Below are positions 7,184 through 18,010 of a stretch of 39,552 nucleotides of DNA, piece after piece. Made by a program: the position numbers and the translations under genes. The DNA comes from Prevotella sp. (lineage in GTDB: Bacteria; Bacteroidota; Bacteroidia; Bacteroidales; Bacteroidaceae), in contig JAFUZD010000114.1 in NCBI GenBank assembly GCA_017476785.1, forward strand, positions 1-39,552, in the 5' to 3' direction. How positions within the stretch are numbered: position 1 is the first letter of the stretch; each line of letters begins with the position of its first letter. The notes beneath the pieces are model-generated. The model worked only from the letters and a program-made list of their open reading frames with translations. It was not told the origin of the DNA and searched no databases.

Positions 7184-7199
7184 TGGCATACTTTTTGCC
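7184..7199 (+). promoter_or_regulatory. Sigma-54-like -24/-12 sequence before copA
   Basis: TGGCATACTTTTTGCC has GG (7185-7186) and GC (7197-7198) exactly 12 nt apart, matching the RpoN consensus TGGCAC-N5-TTGC. A short inverted repeat CTGTC-tctt-GACAG (7199-7212) follows at the expected transcript start. No clear TAnnTTTG promoter for copA was found on the plus strand. Candidate only. Confidence 0.42.
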
Positions 7200-7255
7200 T
7201 GTCTCTTGACAGCAATATCACCTATAAGAATATGACCAAAGGCAGACATTGACAA

Positions 7256-9160
7256 ATGGAGAAACGGACTTTTGCAGTATTGGGAATGATGTGCGCCGGC
7301 TGTGCAGCCAATGTGGAGCGGCGACTGGCAAGCATCGAGGGGGTAAGTGAGGTGGCGGTGAACCTGCCGGCACGGACGGCACTGGTGAGCTACGACGCAG
7401 AGCGGGTAACACCCCTGCAGATGAAAGAAGCACTGGCACAGACGGGCTACGAACTGGTGGTAGAACAAGACCGCAACGTGGAGGCCATTGAGCAGCGCGC
7501 CTATCAGCAGCTGCGGCGGCGCGTGGCTGTCTCGTGGCTGCTGGCCGTGCTGTGTATGTGTATCTCAATGGGCTGGCTCAGCGTCGGCTCGCGCGACACG
7601 ACGAACCAAACACTGCTGCTCATCGCACTGGCCAACTTCATCTGGTGCGGCCGCAGTTTCTTTGTCACTGCCCTGCGCCAACTGCGCCACGCGTCGGCCA
7701 ATATGGACACGCTGGTGGCACTGTCTACGGGCATCGCTTTCCTCTTCAGCACGTTCAACACGTTCTGGGGCGAGCAGGTATGGGGGCAGTGCGGCATTGC
7801 GTGGCACACCTACTACGATGCTTCTGTGATGATTATCACGTTCGTCCTCACCGGCAGGCTGCTCGAGGAGCGCGCCAAGCAAGGCACAGCCAGTGCCATC
7901 CGCTCGCTGGTGGGCCTGCAGCCGAAGACGGCTCGTGTCGTCGCTGACGACGGCCAAACCATAGAAATGCCCATTGCTGCCGTAGGCGTAGGCGACGTCA
8001 TAGAAGTGCATTCCGGCGAGAAGATTCCGGTAGATGGACAGGTGGAAGAGTGGAGAGAGAATCGTTCAGAGCACTTGAGCCATTCGACCACCCCCTTTCC
8101 CTCCGTCGACGAATCGATGATGACGGGCGAGGCCATACCGGTGGAGAAGCGACCGGGCGACCGTGTGCTGGCCGGCACCATTGTAAGCAGCGGCACACTG
8201 CGCTTCCGCGCCCAGCAGATAGGTCAGCAGACTGTGCTGGCCAATATGATCAGGATGGTACAGGAGGCACAAGGCTCTAAAGCACCCGTGCAGCGCATCG
8301 TAGACCGCATAGCCCTCATCTTCGTGCCTGCCGTGGCAGCAACGGCCGCCGTCACCTTTTTGCTATGGTGGCTCATCGGTGGCAACGAAGCGTTGCCGCA
8401 GGCGATACTGTCGGCCGTCAGCGTGCTGGTCATCGCCTGCCCCTGTGCGATGGGGCTGGCCACCCCTACTGCCTTGATGGTGGGCATCGGAAAGGCAGCC
8501 CAACTGGGTATTCTGGTCAAGGACGCCGCGGCACTGGAGCTGCTGCGCCGCGTTGATGCTATCGTGGTAGACAAGACGGGCACGGTGACGATGGTAACTG
8601 CGGGGGACTCCGAATCCCTCAAGCCCTACGCCCGTGAGGCGATGGAACAGCTGCAGACACAGGGCATTGAGGTGTATATGATGAGTGGCGACCGCGAAGA
8701 GCGCGTCAAGCGCTGGGCCGAGGCGGCCGGCATCCGTCACTATCGGAGCGAGGTGATGCCACAGGATAAAGAAAACCTCGTCCGACAATTGCAGGACGAG
8801 GGACATCAGGTAGCGATGGTGGGCGACGGCATCAACGACTCGCAGGCACTGGCCGCGGCCGACGTGAGCATCGCAATGGGACGCGGCACAGACGTGGCAA
8901 TGGACGTGGCACAAGTGACGCTGATGAGCGACGATCTGCGCCGCATTCCCGAGGCCATTGCGCTGTCGAAGCGCACGGTGGGAATGATTCGCCAGAACCT
9001 GTTCTGGGCCTTTATCTACAATATTATCTGTATTCCGCTGGCTGCCGGCGCACTGAAAGGGCTGACTGACTTCCAGATTACACCGATGTGGGCATCGGCA
9101 CTGATGGCGATGTCGAGCATCAGCGTAGTGCTCAACAGCCTGCGACTTAAGTTCACCTGA
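7256..9160 (+). CDS. copA: Copper-type P1B ATPase lacking the nucleotide-binding domain
   Basis: Inner-membrane heavy-metal P-type ATPase of the Cu(I) branch by motif, 634 residues. In order: an HMA domain with GMMCAGCA (about 10-17), TM helices, an A-domain with MTGEA, TM6 CPC in IACPCAMG, phosphorylation site DKTGT (Asp439), hinge GDGIND, then YN and MSSISVV motifs of Cu(I) pumps. Between DKTGT and the SGD motif (near 477) there are only about 40 residues, where roughly 150 are normal. The N-domain, with its HP motif and glycine motifs that bind ATP, is absent, although the frame is intact. The A-domain also carries a ~15-residue insertion (near 263-278). The protein should be unable to pump in the normal way; it may be a decaying gene, or metal-binding without transport. 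Its end overlaps the convergent gene by 8 bp. Confidence 0.9.
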   Translation: MEKRTFAVLGMMCAGCAANVERRLASIEGVSEVAVNLPARTALVSYDAERVTPLQMKEALAQTGYELVVEQDRNVEAIEQRAYQQLRRRVAVSWLLAVLCMCISMGWLSVGSRDTTNQTLLLIALANFIWCGRSFFVTALRQLRHASANMDTLVALSTGIAFLFSTFNTFWGEQVWGQCGIAWHTYYDASVMIITFVLTGRLLEERAKQGTASAIRSLVGLQPKTARVVADDGQTIEMPIAAVGVGDVIEVHSGEKIPVDGQVEEWRENRSEHLSHSTTPFPSVDESMMTGEAIPVEKRPGDRVLAGTIVSSGTLRFRAQQIGQQTVLANMIRMVQEAQGSKAPVQRIVDRIALIFVPAVAATAAVTFLLWWLIGGNEALPQAILSAVSVLVIACPCAMGLATPTALMVGIGKAAQLGILVKDAAALELLRRVDAIVVDKTGTVTMVTAGDSESLKPYAREAMEQLQTQGIEVYMMSGDREERVKRWAEAAGIRHYRSEVMPQDKENLVRQLQDEGHQVAMVGDGINDSQALAAADVSIAMGRGTDVAMDVAQVTLMSDDLRRIPEAIALSKRTVGMIRQNLFWAFIYNIICIPLAAGALKGLTDFQITPMWASALMAMSSISVVLNSLRLKFT

Positions 9161-9830
9161 CGTAGAAACGGGGCATCCGCTGCTCGTAGACACTCATCTG
9201 GATGCTGAACGAGGGCGAGAAGTTATAGCGCACGGCGGCTCCTATCCTGTCGCCCAGCTCGCTGATGTCGTAGAGAGCCAGCGGCATCTTGGGTGTCATT
9301 ATCGACTTCTCGCCAAAGATATATCCTTCCCAATGCTCATTGAACCGATAGCCCAGTACGGCCGACAGACCGGCATTGCTGAAGGAACGCCCGCCCCAGT
9401 CTAAGTGCGAGTAATAGCCGCCGACAGCCAGTGACAGGCGCGATGACAGCGGCAGGGCATACATCAGCGAAACAGACTGGCTGAAGCCCGACCCGCCGTG
9501 CTTTCCCAACCCAAAGATGGCTGCGGCCGAGAGTGAGCCGTTGAGACCGGGATGCAGGCTCCACGTGCCCCACCCTGTGTAGAGATTGCCCTGCGCATAA
9601 CGCGTCAGCGTTCCGTCATAACCCAATTGCGGCAGCACTAAGCTGTCAGCCTGCAAGACGGGAATGGTACTGCGGAGGCTTCCCGTAGTGGCTGCTGCCG
9701 ACAAGCCCATCGGCTGGCCTACCACCGGCGATGCAACATCGGCAGTCAGCGATTCTGTCTGCACTTCCTGCGCCGCAGCACCGGCCCAGCAAGCCATCAA
9801 TGTCCATATCAGCACTATTCGTCTCATCAA
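9153..9830 (-). CDS. Secreted outer-membrane-type beta-rich protein, unknown function
   Basis: 225 residues with a signal peptide (about 1-20, ending GAAAQ). After a linker, the sequence alternates short amphipathic strands with turns: [76 protein letters not shown]. It ends in MPRFYVR rather than the usual terminal aromatic of a barrel. This looks like a small outer-membrane beta-barrel or porin-like protein. I do not recognise the family. It lies 30 nt upstream of a terminal overlap with copA and 30 nt downstream of the pepC stop, so it could be transcribed with pepC. Translation might start one codon later at the second ATG. Confidence 0.75.
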   Translation of the reverse strand: MMRRIVLIWTLMACWAGAAAQEVQTESLTADVASPVVGQPMGLSAAATTGSLRSTIPVLQADSLVLPQLGYDGTLTRYAQGNLYTGWGTWSLHPGLNGSLSAAAIFGLGKHGGSGFSQSVSLMYALPLSSRLSLAVGGYYSHLDWGGRSFSNAGLSAVLGYRFNEHWEGYIFGEKSIMTPKMPLALYDISELGDRIGAAVRYNFSPSFSIQMSVYEQRMPRFYVR

Positions 9831-9860
9831 CGCTCAACTGTCATCACTTAACAAAGAATA

Positions 9861-11258
9861 CTATTCATCCATCAGGAACAGCGGATCCTCAGGCATCACC
9901 AGCGTAGGCTGCTGTTCATACTGCGTCAGGATGGAGGCCGGCACATACTTGCGATCCACCACCAGACGGAACATATACTCGCGCAGCCAGCGGTCGCTCA
10001 TAATGATATAGCCGTTATGCCCCCACGAAGCCCCCCACGAGTTCTCCACTTTCCATTTTGTCGGCCGTCCCTCGCTGTCGAGGTCGACGGCCGTCAGCGT
10101 CATTGCGTGGGTGGAGCCGCTGTCGAAGGTCATAATGCGCTGCGCTTTATCCATTCCGAAGGTCGTGCCAAACAACGCACCATAGCCGTAGTTCTCCGTG
10201 TCGGCATAGCCACGTTTGCGGTCGAGCATCTTGCCCACATCGTAGGACGAATACATCTTGTGGCCGTCTTTCAGCGACGCAATGGCCATCTGCTCAATGT
10301 CCTCCATCGGCAGGTTGATGTATTTCCAGTTGTGGCCGTCGTAGGTGTGGCGGTCGTACTCCACCTCGTAAGTCTTGTAGTACGGGCGGCGCGGGTCGTT
10401 CATTGCCATAATGAAAGTGCCATTAAGCGGACCGCCCACCACTTCCTCATAGAACGACGTCGGGGTGTACTGCCGGGGCTGTCCTATCTGCTTGCCGTTC
10501 TTATCGCGAAACGCATAGGTGAACTGCGTCGGCGGCTCGCCCAGCGTGAGCTGCAACATACCATAGACCATACCCAGCATCTCCGTCTTGCGCCGGTCGA
10601 TGGCTGCGGTTTTCTTGCCGTCGGCCACCATCTGGCGCAGTTCCAGTCCGAACTCGCGCAGCTTCGAGGCCAGCAACCGCGACATCCGCGACGTGTTGTC
10701 GGCCGAATAGGTCTCTGGCATCACGGCCTTTGGCACCAGTCCATACTTCTCGGCCAAGTCGGCCACGCCGCAGAAAGTACCTCCGTCGCCAATCGGACTC
10801 TTAAAGAAGAAGCGCACGCGCTCGTCGTCAATGGGCTTGCGTCCCGTATCGATGATTCCCTGCAGGAAGAGGTTGGCTTTCTCCAGCTGGTCCCAGAAGA
10901 AGAGATAGTCCTGCGAGAACTCCACGGTGAGCGAATCGGTGCGCTGGGCAAAGTTGGCGCGCAGCACATTGAGCCCACTGAACATCCAGCAACGGCCCGA
11001 CGACTGTTGGTCGGTGATAGACTGCTTCTTGGTCTCCACGCTGAAGTAGGTATCCAGCTCGCCCGCGTTCTGATGGTTGCGTGCCAGATTGTCTATCGAG
11101 TTGGCAGCAATCGCATTCTGCAGGGCGCGTGCCTGCGGCGATGCAGTGTTCTGTTGTCTGATTTGCTGCAGCATCTGCGGCGAGATGCCGCCTGCGGTCT
11201 GTGCATTGGCCAGCGTGGCTATTGCCACGGCAAAGGCTGCGAGAAATGTCCGTTTCAT
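9861..11258 (-). CDS. pepC: Secreted aminopeptidase C / bleomycin hydrolase-type peptidase (C1B)
   Basis: 465 residues, the normal length for C1B cysteine peptidases. The catalytic triad is visible: Cys90 in QSSGRCWMFSGLN, His384 in SGSTHAMTL and Asn406 in VENSWGASWG. The substrate-site segment GDGGTFCGVADLAEKYGLVP is also typical. Unlike most cytosolic bleomycin hydrolases it begins with a signal peptide (MKRTFLAAFAVAIATLANA), so it probably acts in the periplasm on peptides, as in other Bacteroidetes. The promoter is about 110 nt upstream. The next gene downstream begins 30 nt after the stop and may be co-transcribed. Peptidase assignment is secure; the physiological substrate is not known. 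Confidence 0.95.
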   Translation of the reverse strand: MKRTFLAAFAVAIATLANAQTAGGISPQMLQQIRQQNTASPQARALQNAIAANSIDNLARNHQNAGELDTYFSVETKKQSITDQQSSGRCWMFSGLNVLRANFAQRTDSLTVEFSQDYLFFWDQLEKANLFLQGIIDTGRKPIDDERVRFFFKSPIGDGGTFCGVADLAEKYGLVPKAVMPETYSADNTSRMSRLLASKLREFGLELRQMVADGKKTAAIDRRKTEMLGMVYGMLQLTLGEPPTQFTYAFRDKNGKQIGQPRQYTPTSFYEEVVGGPLNGTFIMAMNDPRRPYYKTYEVEYDRHTYDGHNWKYINLPMEDIEQMAIASLKDGHKMYSSYDVGKMLDRKRGYADTENYGYGALFGTTFGMDKAQRIMTFDSGSTHAMTLTAVDLDSEGRPTKWKVENSWGASWGHNGYIIMSDRWLREYMFRLVVDRKYVPASILTQYEQQPTLVMPEDPLFLMDE

Positions 11259-11364
11259 CTTACAAGTCTAATATAATAATATGTGTGAGTGCGAAAGTCG
11301 AGTGCAATACAAAAGAACTCGTTCTTTTTTTTGCAGAGACGGAGTCGCTTCGCTAACTCGTTGG

Positions 11365-11372
11365 CAAAGTTA
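11365..11372 (-). promoter_or_regulatory. Promoter -7 element for the pepC gene
   Basis: TAACTTTG on the minus strand, giving a leader of about 100 nt. That leader contains the perfect palindrome-like repeat AAAGAAC-tc-GTTCTTT (11312-11327), of unknown role. Confidence 0.55.
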
Positions 11373-11500
11373 CGAATAAAATCTGAGCCCTGCACATCCT
11401 TAGCGACAAATAATGGCTTAAATAGAATGAATTTAAGCTAAATTTCAGTGAATTTAAATTTAATATGCAGAAAATATGCGATTGTTCCATCCTTTTTCAC

Positions 11501-11508
11501 TATATTTG
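11501..11508 (+). promoter_or_regulatory. Promoter -7 element for ptb-buk
   Basis: TATATTTG matches TAnnTTTG exactly and lies 33 nt before the ptb ATG. No good -33 element is seen at the usual spacing. Confidence 0.6.
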
Positions 11509-11541
11509 CAACTGAGATAACTTTAAACTCTAAACAGAACT

Positions 11542-12453
11542 ATGGCAAAAGCAATTTCCAACTTCCACGAGTTGATAGCCAGCCTGTCTACCCGCAACGA
11601 GCGTAAGCGTGTGGCCGTGGTATGGCCCGAGGACGAGTCGACCCAATACTCCGTAGGACTGGCACTGGACTACGGGCTGATAGACGTCATCTGCGTGGGA
11701 TGCGAGCGGCAGGTGCGCAGCAATGAGCATTTGGCTCCCTATGCCGAGCACTTCAGTTTTGTCGATGCTGCCGACCGCGACGAGGCGGCACGGCTGTCGG
11801 TACAGCTGGTGCGCGAGGGGAAGGCCGACATCCTGATGAAAGGACTCATCAACACCGACAACCTGCTCCGCGCCGTGCTCGACCGCCAGACCGGCATCCT
11901 GCCCGAGGGGCGCGTGCTCACCCACGTCACGGCAGCCACCATTCCCAGCTATCCCAAGATGCTCTTCTTCACCGACTCGGCCGTCATCCCCTATCCCACC
12001 AATGCGCAGCGCCGCCAGCAAGTGATGTATGTGGCCGATGTGTGCCGCTCGTTCGGCATTGCCGAGCCGCGCATCTCGCTTATCCACTGCACGGAGAAGG
12101 TGAGCCAGAAACACTTCCCCTTCACCGTGCACTACCGCGAACTGGCCGAAGCGGCACAGCGCGGCGAATTCGGTCCCTGCATCGTGGACGGGCCGCTGGA
12201 CCTGAAGACATCGGTCAGCATCGAGAGTATGCGCACCAAAGGCATCCAGTCGCCCATCAACGGCGAGGCCGACGCACTGGTATTCCCCGACATTGAGGCA
12301 GCCAACGTGTTCTACAAGACCATCACGCTCTTCTGCGACGTGGAGACGGCCGGAATGCTGCAGGGGGCAATGGCACCCGTGGTGCTGCCCTCACGCAGCG
12401 ACAGCAAGCTCTGTAAGTTCTACTCGCTGGCACTGGCCATTATCAGCTGCTGA
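11542..12453 (+). CDS. ptb: Phosphate butyryltransferase
   Basis: 303-residue member of the phosphate acetyl/butyryltransferase family, exchanging CoA for phosphate on short acyl-CoAs in the cytoplasm. Family segments: KADILMKGLINTDNLLRAVLD (near 94-114), LTHVTAATIPSYPKMLFFTD, and SPINGEADALVFPDIEAANVFYK with the conserved GEADALVFP..EAAN pattern. The gene is followed after 41 nt by the butyrate kinase homolog; together they would make ATP from butyryl-CoA or branched acyl-CoA. The kinase is interrupted by stop codons (see that entry), so the pathway may end at the acyl phosphate or be non-functional. The gene itself appears intact, and its promoter is 34 nt upstream. Confidence 0.93.
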   Translation: MAKAISNFHELIASLSTRNERKRVAVVWPEDESTQYSVGLALDYGLIDVICVGCERQVRSNEHLAPYAEHFSFVDAADRDEAARLSVQLVREGKADILMKGLINTDNLLRAVLDRQTGILPEGRVLTHVTAATIPSYPKMLFFTDSAVIPYPTNAQRRQQVMYVADVCRSFGIAEPRISLIHCTEKVSQKHFPFTVHYRELAEAAQRGEFGPCIVDGPLDLKTSVSIESMRTKGIQSPINGEADALVFPDIEAANVFYKTITLFCDVETAGMLQGAMAPVVLPSRSDSKLCKFYSLALAIISC

Positions 12454-12494
12454 ATACCAAACTTAAAAGTGCTAAATTAAAAAACAGAAGAGAT

Positions 12495-13556
12495 ATGCTT
12501 ATCCTCGCCATTAACCCCGGTTCCACCAGTACGAAGGTGGCCGTCTATGATGATGCCAAGCCACTGCTGCTACGCACCATACGCCACTCGGCCGAAGAGC
12601 TGAGCGGATTCAGCGAAGTGACCGACCAGTTTGAGTTCCGCAAGCAGATAGTCATCAACGAACTGCGGCAGATGGACATTCCCTTTGAGTTCGATGCCGT
12701 CATCGGACGCGGCGGACTGGCCAAGCCCGTCAGTGGCGGCGTGTACGAAATCAACCAGCAGATGCTCGACGACACGAAGGCAGCCATCCACAAGCACGCC
12801 TGCGACCTCGGATGCCTCATTGCCTACGAGATAGCCCGCGACATACCGGGATGCCGCTCGTTCATCGCCGACCCGGGCGTGGTGGACGAGCTGAACGACT
12901 ATGCCCGCATCAGCGGCTCGCCACTGATGCCGCGCATCTGCATCTGGCACGCCCTCAACCAGCGCGCCATCGCCCAGCGCTTTGCCAACGAGATAGGCAA
13001 ACGCTACGAGGACCTGAACCTCATCGTCTGCCATCTGGGGGGAGGCATCTCTATCGCAGCCCACGCCCACGGGCGCGCCGTGGATGCCAACAACGCACTC
13101 GACGGCGAGGGGCCTTTCTCGCCCGAACGGGCCGGGTCGCTGCCGGCTGCCGACCTCATACGCCTCTGCTTCAGCGGACGGTTCACGGAGGAGCAGTTGC
13201 TCAAGCGCATTGCCGGACAGGCCGGGCTGACCGCCCATCTGGGCACCAACGATATGCGCGAGATTGAGCGGCGCATCAGCGACGGCGACGAGCACGCCCG
13301 CCTCATCGTTGACGCGATGATCTATCACACGGCCAAGCACATTGCCGCCGAGAGTGCCGTGCTCTGCGGATAGGTGAACGCCATCCTGCTCACGGGCGGT
13401 ATGGCGCGCTCGGAGTAAGTCATCAGCCGGCTGCGCCGCCGCATCGACTTCCTCGCGCCGGTCTACTGCTATCCCGGCGAAGACGAGATGGGCGCGCTGG
13501 CACTCAATGCGCTGGCCGTGCTGCAGGGGCGGCAGCAGGCAAAGGAGTACGTGTAA
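12495..13556 (+). pseudogene. buk: Butyrate kinase interrupted by two in-frame stops
   Basis: Acetate/butyrate kinase family (ASKHA fold). LILAINPGSTSTKVAVY at the start is the phosphate-binding signature; VCHLGGGISIAAH and the ALDGEGPFSPERAG segment are typical of butyrate kinase. The natural frame runs 354 codons to TAA at 13554, the family's usual length. It is cut by TAG at codon 293 (13371-13373) and TAA at codon 308 (13416-13418). The sequence after both stops is still perfectly family-like (VNAILLTGGMARSE, then DFLAPVYCYPGEDEMGALAL) in the same frame, with no insertion or deletion. Likely ancestral codons are AAG and TAC by comparison with the family pattern. Translation stops at 292 residues, losing the C-terminal part of the second domain. 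Either a recent double nonsense pseudogene or sequence error. Confidence 0.88.
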
Positions 13557-13577
13557 GCCCTCGATTCGCAACGACAT

Positions 13578-13625
13578 CCGGCCTATTCTCAGGCGAATTC
13601 ATCCTGTTCGCTTGAGAATTGCCGG
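13578..13625. other. Hairpin between buk and clpS
   Basis: ATTCTCAGGCGAA (13585-13597) pairs with TTCGCTTGAGAAT (13607-13619) across a 9-nt loop, with one G-T position. Outer arms CCGGC (13578-13582) and GCCGG (13621-13625) extend it. No T-run follows, so it is not a standard intrinsic terminator. It may end ptb-buk transcription weakly or be a regulator site for clpS, whose -7 element begins 32 nt further on. Confidence 0.55.
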
Positions 13626-13656
13626 CCACGATGGCCTCGTTTCGCTTTTCTTTTTG

Positions 13657-13664
13657 TATCTTTG
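13657..13664 (+). promoter_or_regulatory. Promoter -7 element of clpS-clpA-aat
   Basis: TATCTTTG, a canonical -7 element, 28 nt before the clpS ATG. It is the only strong one upstream of the three-gene operon. Confidence 0.7.
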
Positions 13665-13692
13665 CACGCATTAAAACAATAAAAGAGCAACG

Positions 13693-13995
13693 ATGCCCAA
13701 GGAACAGGGAGCCCTGCGCGAGCGGCAACACACCGACTTACGTGAACCGCGACGCTACAAAGTGCTGATTCACAACGACGACTTCACAACGATGGAATTT
13801 GTGGTGAAGATTCTGGTGGAAGTGTTTTTCAAGTCGGAGTACGAGGCCGAGCAACTGATGCTCAACGTACACCACGCTGACAAGGCCGTCGTGGGCATAT
13901 ATAGCTACGACATCGCCGTGTCAAAAGTGAATAAGGCCACCAAGATGGCCCGCGCCGAAGGATTCCCCCTGCTGCTCACCTGCGAACCGGAATAA
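13693..13995 (+). CDS. clpS: ClpS adaptor (N-degron recognition)
   Basis: 100-residue cytoplasmic adaptor that delivers proteins with destabilising N-terminal residues to the Clp unfoldase. The flexible, charged N-terminus (1-20) is followed by KVLIHNDDFTTMEFVVKIL, whose NDD and MEF segments form the N-degron pocket, and by NVHHADKAVVGIYSYDIA with the conserved pocket histidine. Length and ending are normal. It begins the operon, 10 nt upstream of clpA, which in turn overlaps aat. This order puts recogniser, unfoldase and the enzyme that makes N-degrons in one transcript. Confidence is high because the pocket residues are intact. Confidence 0.95.
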   Translation: MPKEQGALRERQHTDLREPRRYKVLIHNDDFTTMEFVVKILVEVFFKSEYEAEQLMLNVHHADKAVVGIYSYDIAVSKVNKATKMARAEGFPLLLTCEPE

Positions 13996-14005
13996 ACGAG
14001 AGACT

Positions 14006-16259
<2,254 letters not shown>

Positions 16260-16276
<17 letters not shown>

Positions 16277-16910
16277 CCAAGAGCTGAGCTTTCCCGACCC
16301 ACATCTGGGCGACCCGGACGGCTGTCTGGCCGTAGGCGGCGACCTGAGCGTAGACCGTCTGCTGCTGGCCTACTCGAACGGCATCTTCCCGTGGTACTCG
16401 TTCCGCCACAACCACCAGCCTGTGTGGTACTGCCCGCTGCAACGCTTCGTCATCTTTCCCGACGAGATCCACGTATCCCACTCTATGCGCACGCTCCTCA
16501 ATAAGTCCACCTATCAGCTGACCGTCAACCACGACTTCGAAGGGGTTATCCGCCAGTGCGGCAAACTGCGCATCGAGGAAGAGGGGGCGTGGCTGGGCGA
16601 GGCAATGACGCAGGCCTACACCGAGCTGCACCGGCAGGGATTTGCCGCCAGCGTTGAGGTATGGTCGGCGGCTGACGACAGGCTCGTGGGCGGACTGTAC
16701 GGCGTAAACATCGGGCGCAGCTTCTTCGGCGAGAGTATGTTCTCCCTCGTGCCCAGTGCCAGCAAACTGGCACTCATCCATCTTGCCCGCATCCTCGCTG
16801 CCAACGGCGGCAGCCTCATTGACTGCCAGTTTGAGACGCCCCATCTCCGCTCAATGGGCGGCCGCTACATCTCCTACGAGGAGTATATGCGCATCATCTC
16901 TGCCTCTTAA
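16260..16910 (+). CDS. aat: Leucyl/phenylalanyl-tRNA-protein transferase
   Basis: 216-residue member of the L/F-transferase family, which adds Leu or Phe from aminoacyl-tRNA to proteins with N-terminal Lys or Arg and so creates N-degrons. Visible family segments: FPDPHLGDPDGCLAVGGDLS near the N-terminus, LLLAYSNGIFPWYS, VWYCPLQRFVIFPDEIHVS, and the GNAT-like core with YGVNIGRSFFGESMFS and LIDCQFETPHLRSMGG. Slightly shorter than the E. coli enzyme but with all blocks. The ATG lies inside the last codons of clpA (17-bp overlap), indicating coupled translation. A strong hairpin follows after 26 nt. Confidence 0.96.
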
Positions 16911-16936
16911 TCCACATCTTGAAGAACCTACACAAC

Positions 16937-16985
16937 GCAATGGCGCCGGCTCCGCAGTGAGTAACTGCAGAACCGGCGCCATTGC
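16937..16985. terminator. Bidirectional hairpin between aat and the M48 peptidase gene
   Basis: GCAATGGCGCCGG (16937-16949) and CCGGCGCCATTGC (16973-16985) pair perfectly over 13 bp. A nested GCAGT-gagta-ACTGC lies at the tip. It is between two convergent genes. No long T-run follows on either strand, so termination is inferred from position and stem strength. Confidence 0.7.
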
Positions 16986-17002
16986 ATTGGTCGCCATCGG
17001 CC

Positions 17003-17884
17003 TTACTTCTTCGACGAAATCTTGATGGTCTTAGAAGAAGTGGTAGACTTCTTGGCCGTTGTAGAAGAGCCGGCGGCGGGCTGATAGTAGCCTTTGGCCT
17101 CGCTCATCCACCCCTGAATCTGCTGGATGCGCTTGGCGTCGGTGGGGTGGTCGCTGAAGATGGACGACGAACCGCCACCCGTGGCCGACGACATACGCTG
17201 CCAGAAGGCTACAGCCACCTCGGGGTCGTAGCCGGCCATCGCGGCGAAGATGAGTCCCATATGGTCGGCCTCGCTCTCCTGCGAGCGCGAGAAGCCCGAC
17301 GACCACGCCTGTGCTCCCAGTCCGAGCACGGTCTGGCCCAGCTGTGTCAGGTCGCTGCTCACACCTGCTCCCTGTGCCAGCACGCCGATGACGTTGAGAC
17401 CAGTCTGCTGGCGGTAGGCATTGCTCAGCCGCTCAGCCGAGTGCTTGGCCACGGCGTGGGCTATCTCGTGGCCCAGCACGATGGCCAGCGATGCCTCGTC
17501 CTGCGTGACGGGCAGCAGACCTTCGTAGACCACAATCTTGCCACCGGGCATACAGAAGGCGTTGACCTGCTGATCCTGCACGAGGTTAAACTCCCACTGG
17601 TAATGGCTCAGCTCGCTGCCGAGGCCGTTGTTGGTGAGATAGGTCTCTACGGCGGCGGCCAGCTTCTGCCCCACCCGCTTGACCATTGTCGTATTGGTCG
17701 TGTTGGTCGAAGCCTTAGCCGACTGCATATACTCCTGATACTGCTGGTTGCTCAGGCTGAGCACCTGCTCGTCGCTGACCAGCAGACGCTGCTTGCGTCC
17801 GGTGATGGGCACGGTGGACGACGTGCCGCAACTGACGAGAATGGCTGACACGACGGTCAGCAGAATCCATCTGATTTTCTTCAT
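17003..17884 (-). CDS. M48 family zinc metallopeptidase lipoprotein
   Basis: 293 residues from ATG 17884, chosen because it gives a lipoprotein signal (AILVSC, Cys19); the open frame extends 69 codons further, but only through tandem repeats. The zinc site is HEIAH (139-143) in LGHEIAHAVAKHSAERLS, with the third ligand in ESEADHMG. Family members such as BepA and LoiP are periplasmic, membrane-anchored proteases for outer-membrane protein quality control. The segment VNAFCMPGGKIVVYEGLL is highly characteristic of M48 proteins. The C-terminus is Thr/Ser/Lys-rich. It faces aat across a strong hairpin. A near-consensus TTCCTTTG (17914-17921) may be the -7 element. Assignment to M48 is secure; specific substrates are unknown. 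Confidence 0.93.
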   Translation of the reverse strand: MKKIRWILLTVVSAILVSCGTSSTVPITGRKQRLLVSDEQVLSLSNQQYQEYMQSAKASTNTTNTTMVKRVGQKLAAAVETYLTNNGLGSELSHYQWEFNLVQDQQVNAFCMPGGKIVVYEGLLPVTQDEASLAIVLGHEIAHAVAKHSAERLSNAYRQQTGLNVIGVLAQGAGVSSDLTQLGQTVLGLGAQAWSSGFSRSQESEADHMGLIFAAMAGYDPEVAVAFWQRMSSATGGGSSSIFSDHPTDAKRIQQIQGWMSEAKGYYQPAAGSSTTAKKSTTSSKTIKISSKK

Positions 17885-18010
17885 TGTTCTGTTTGTTTGC
17901 TTGATTGATGGTACAAAGGAACGGAAAAAAAACGAGATATACAAATTTTCGGGGAAGTTCTTTTTAAAAGGAGTTAAGGGCATTAGTGAAATCGAAAAGA
18001 GGCTGTTCGG

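Noticed and set aside
10017-11276. Long plus-strand open frame (419 codons) opposite the pepC gene
   Set aside because: Residue composition is that of an antisense shadow, and pepC on the other strand has all catalytic motifs. The same applies to minus-strand frames opposite aroC (19424-20719), clpA (15299-16258) and buk (12570-13577).
12495-13556. Stop-codon readthrough or recoding in buk
   Set aside because: TAG, TAA and TGA all end other intact genes in the window, and no recoding structure was seen after the stops. Nonsense mutation or error is simpler.
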